DNA from: Rhodobacter sp.
GTDB taxonomy: Bacteria; Pseudomonadota; Alphaproteobacteria; Rhodobacterales; Rhodobacteraceae
DNA length: 15,302 nt
Assembly (NCBI GenBank): GCA_013824055.1
Contig: PNNE01000414.1
Span: forward strand, 1-15,302
Direction: 5' to 3'
Each line of letters opens with the position of its first letter. Position 1 is the first letter of the stretch. Positions 14,590 to 15,302 of this stretch are shown piece after piece. The position numbers were made by a program, and so were the translations under genes. A model generated the notes under the pieces. It was not told the DNA's origin. It searched no databases and worked only from the letters and a program-made list of their open reading frames with translations.

Positions 14590-15302
14590 ATGCCGAAACC
14601 CCTGCCGATCCAGTTCCAGGCCACCGATCTTGAAGCCCTCGCCGCCCGGACGGGCCGCATCGCCGTGCTGGCGGACACAGACCAGCCGGCCAGCCCCGGC
14701 TTCAAGCGGCTTGACCGGCTGACCAGGGGCGCGCTGACCCGCGCTGCCGGGTCCGAGGCCTTCGGCAAGTTGAAACCGGGCGAGGCGATGGACCTGGCCT
14801 ATCTGCCGGGCCTTGCCGCCGATGCGGTCCAACTGATCCGGCTGGCCAGGAAGGCCGACCAGACCCAGGCGCGCAAGGCCGGCTCGGCGGTCGGCAAGTC
14901 GCACGGGGCAGGGGGCTCGCTGGTCCTGGCCGAGGGCCACGCCCGCGCCGCCGACATCGCCTTCGGCCTTGCGATGCGCGCCTATGACTTCGACACCCAC
15001 AAGAGCGGCGAGAAGCCCGTCCCCGGACCCGTCACCGTGATGGCGACCAACCCGGAAGCGGTGGCCAAGGCCGCAGCCCCGATGGCCGCTGTGGCCGAAG
15101 GGGTCTTCTTCACCCGCAACCTGGTGAACGAACCTGCCAACGTGCTGACCACGCATGATTTCGCCGCCCGCCTTGCCGCGATGCAGGAGCTTGGCCTCGA
15201 TGTCGAGATCCTGGAGGAAGACCAGCTGATGAAGCTTGGCATGGGCGCGCTGCTGGGCGTGGGGCAGGGGTCGGAAAGCCCCTCCAAGGTCGTCGTGATG
15301 CA
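14590..15302 (+). CDS. pepA: Leucyl (cytosol) aminopeptidase PepA, 5' part
   Basis: Open from the ATG at 14590 to the window edge: 237 residues of an M17-family enzyme of about 500. M17 peptidases are cytoplasmic hexamers that remove N-terminal residues using two metals. The visible part is the N-terminal macro-like domain (about 1-155) and the inter-domain segment with FFTRNLVNEPANVLTTHDFA, followed by EILEEDQLMKLGMGALLGVGQGSESPSKVVVM, which match the family closely. The catalytic Lys, the metal ligands and the NTDAEGRL signature lie beyond the edge. An AAAGAGA site lies upstream. In E. coli PepA also acts as a DNA-binding protein (carAB, XerCD sites); whether this one does is unknown. It is transcribed divergently from lptF. 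Confidence 0.93.
   Translation, partial: MPKPLPIQFQATDLEALAARTGRIAVLADTDQPASPGFKRLDRLTRGALTRAAGSEAFGKLKPGEAMDLAYLPGLAADAVQLIRLARKADQTQARKAGSAVGKSHGAGGSLVLAEGHARAADIAFGLAMRAYDFDTHKSGEKPVPGPVTVMATNPEAVAKAAAPMAAVAEGVFFTRNLVNEPANVLTTHDFAARLAAMQELGLDVEILEEDQLMKLGMGALLGVGQGSESPSKVVVM

Noticed and set aside
14473..15156. Minus-strand ORFs opposite pepA
   Set aside because: The plus strand is open from a good ATG to the edge with a strong PepA match, so these are shadows.

Overview
The window is high-GC, tightly packed DNA from an alphaproteobacterium, most likely a member of the Rhodobacterales (Rhodobacter/Paracoccus type). This assignment rests on the gene order, GTG and TTG starts, the GC-rich codon use, and the character of the RsmA, SurA and LptD proteins. 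It is an inference from reading, not a database result.

Left part (1-6937): a small Gln/Gly/Ser-rich ORF on the minus strand diverges from an M20-family amidohydrolase (380-1546). A 355-base gap with several perfect inverted repeats follows. Then comes a very large soluble hybrid histidine kinase (1902-5899; GAF, six PAS, HisKA, HATPase, receiver) that is split by a single-base frameshift at about 4305-4307. Next is a choline-kinase/APH-type small-molecule kinase (6059-6937).

Right part (6964-15302): the minus-strand run lptF-lptG-lptD-surA-pdxA-rsmA, with starts and stops that overlap or nearly touch, is an envelope and housekeeping operon. LptF and LptG are the permease half of the LPS exporter. 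LptD is the outer-membrane LPS translocon. SurA is a periplasmic chaperone that helps fold beta-barrels such as LptD. PdxA makes a pyridoxal-phosphate precursor, and RsmA dimethylates 16S rRNA. Leucyl aminopeptidase pepA diverges from lptF at the right edge and runs off the window. The order joins two arrangements that are separate in E. coli: pepA/lptFG and lptD-surA-pdxA-rsmA. pdxA also carries a frameshift, at about 8374-8376.

Nothing here looks like a new defence, mobile or biosynthetic system. The most unusual features are small. Two unrelated 15-bp triplicated tandem repeats are present: one across the convergent stop codons of the kinase and rsmA, the other inside the SurA signal peptide. 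LptD contains a perfect EF-hand-like calcium loop. There is a hairpin-rich gap with a candidate PhaR-type operator. Two indels break otherwise normal genes and may be sequencing or assembly errors. No tRNA, rRNA, CRISPR array, insertion sequence or prophage gene was seen.
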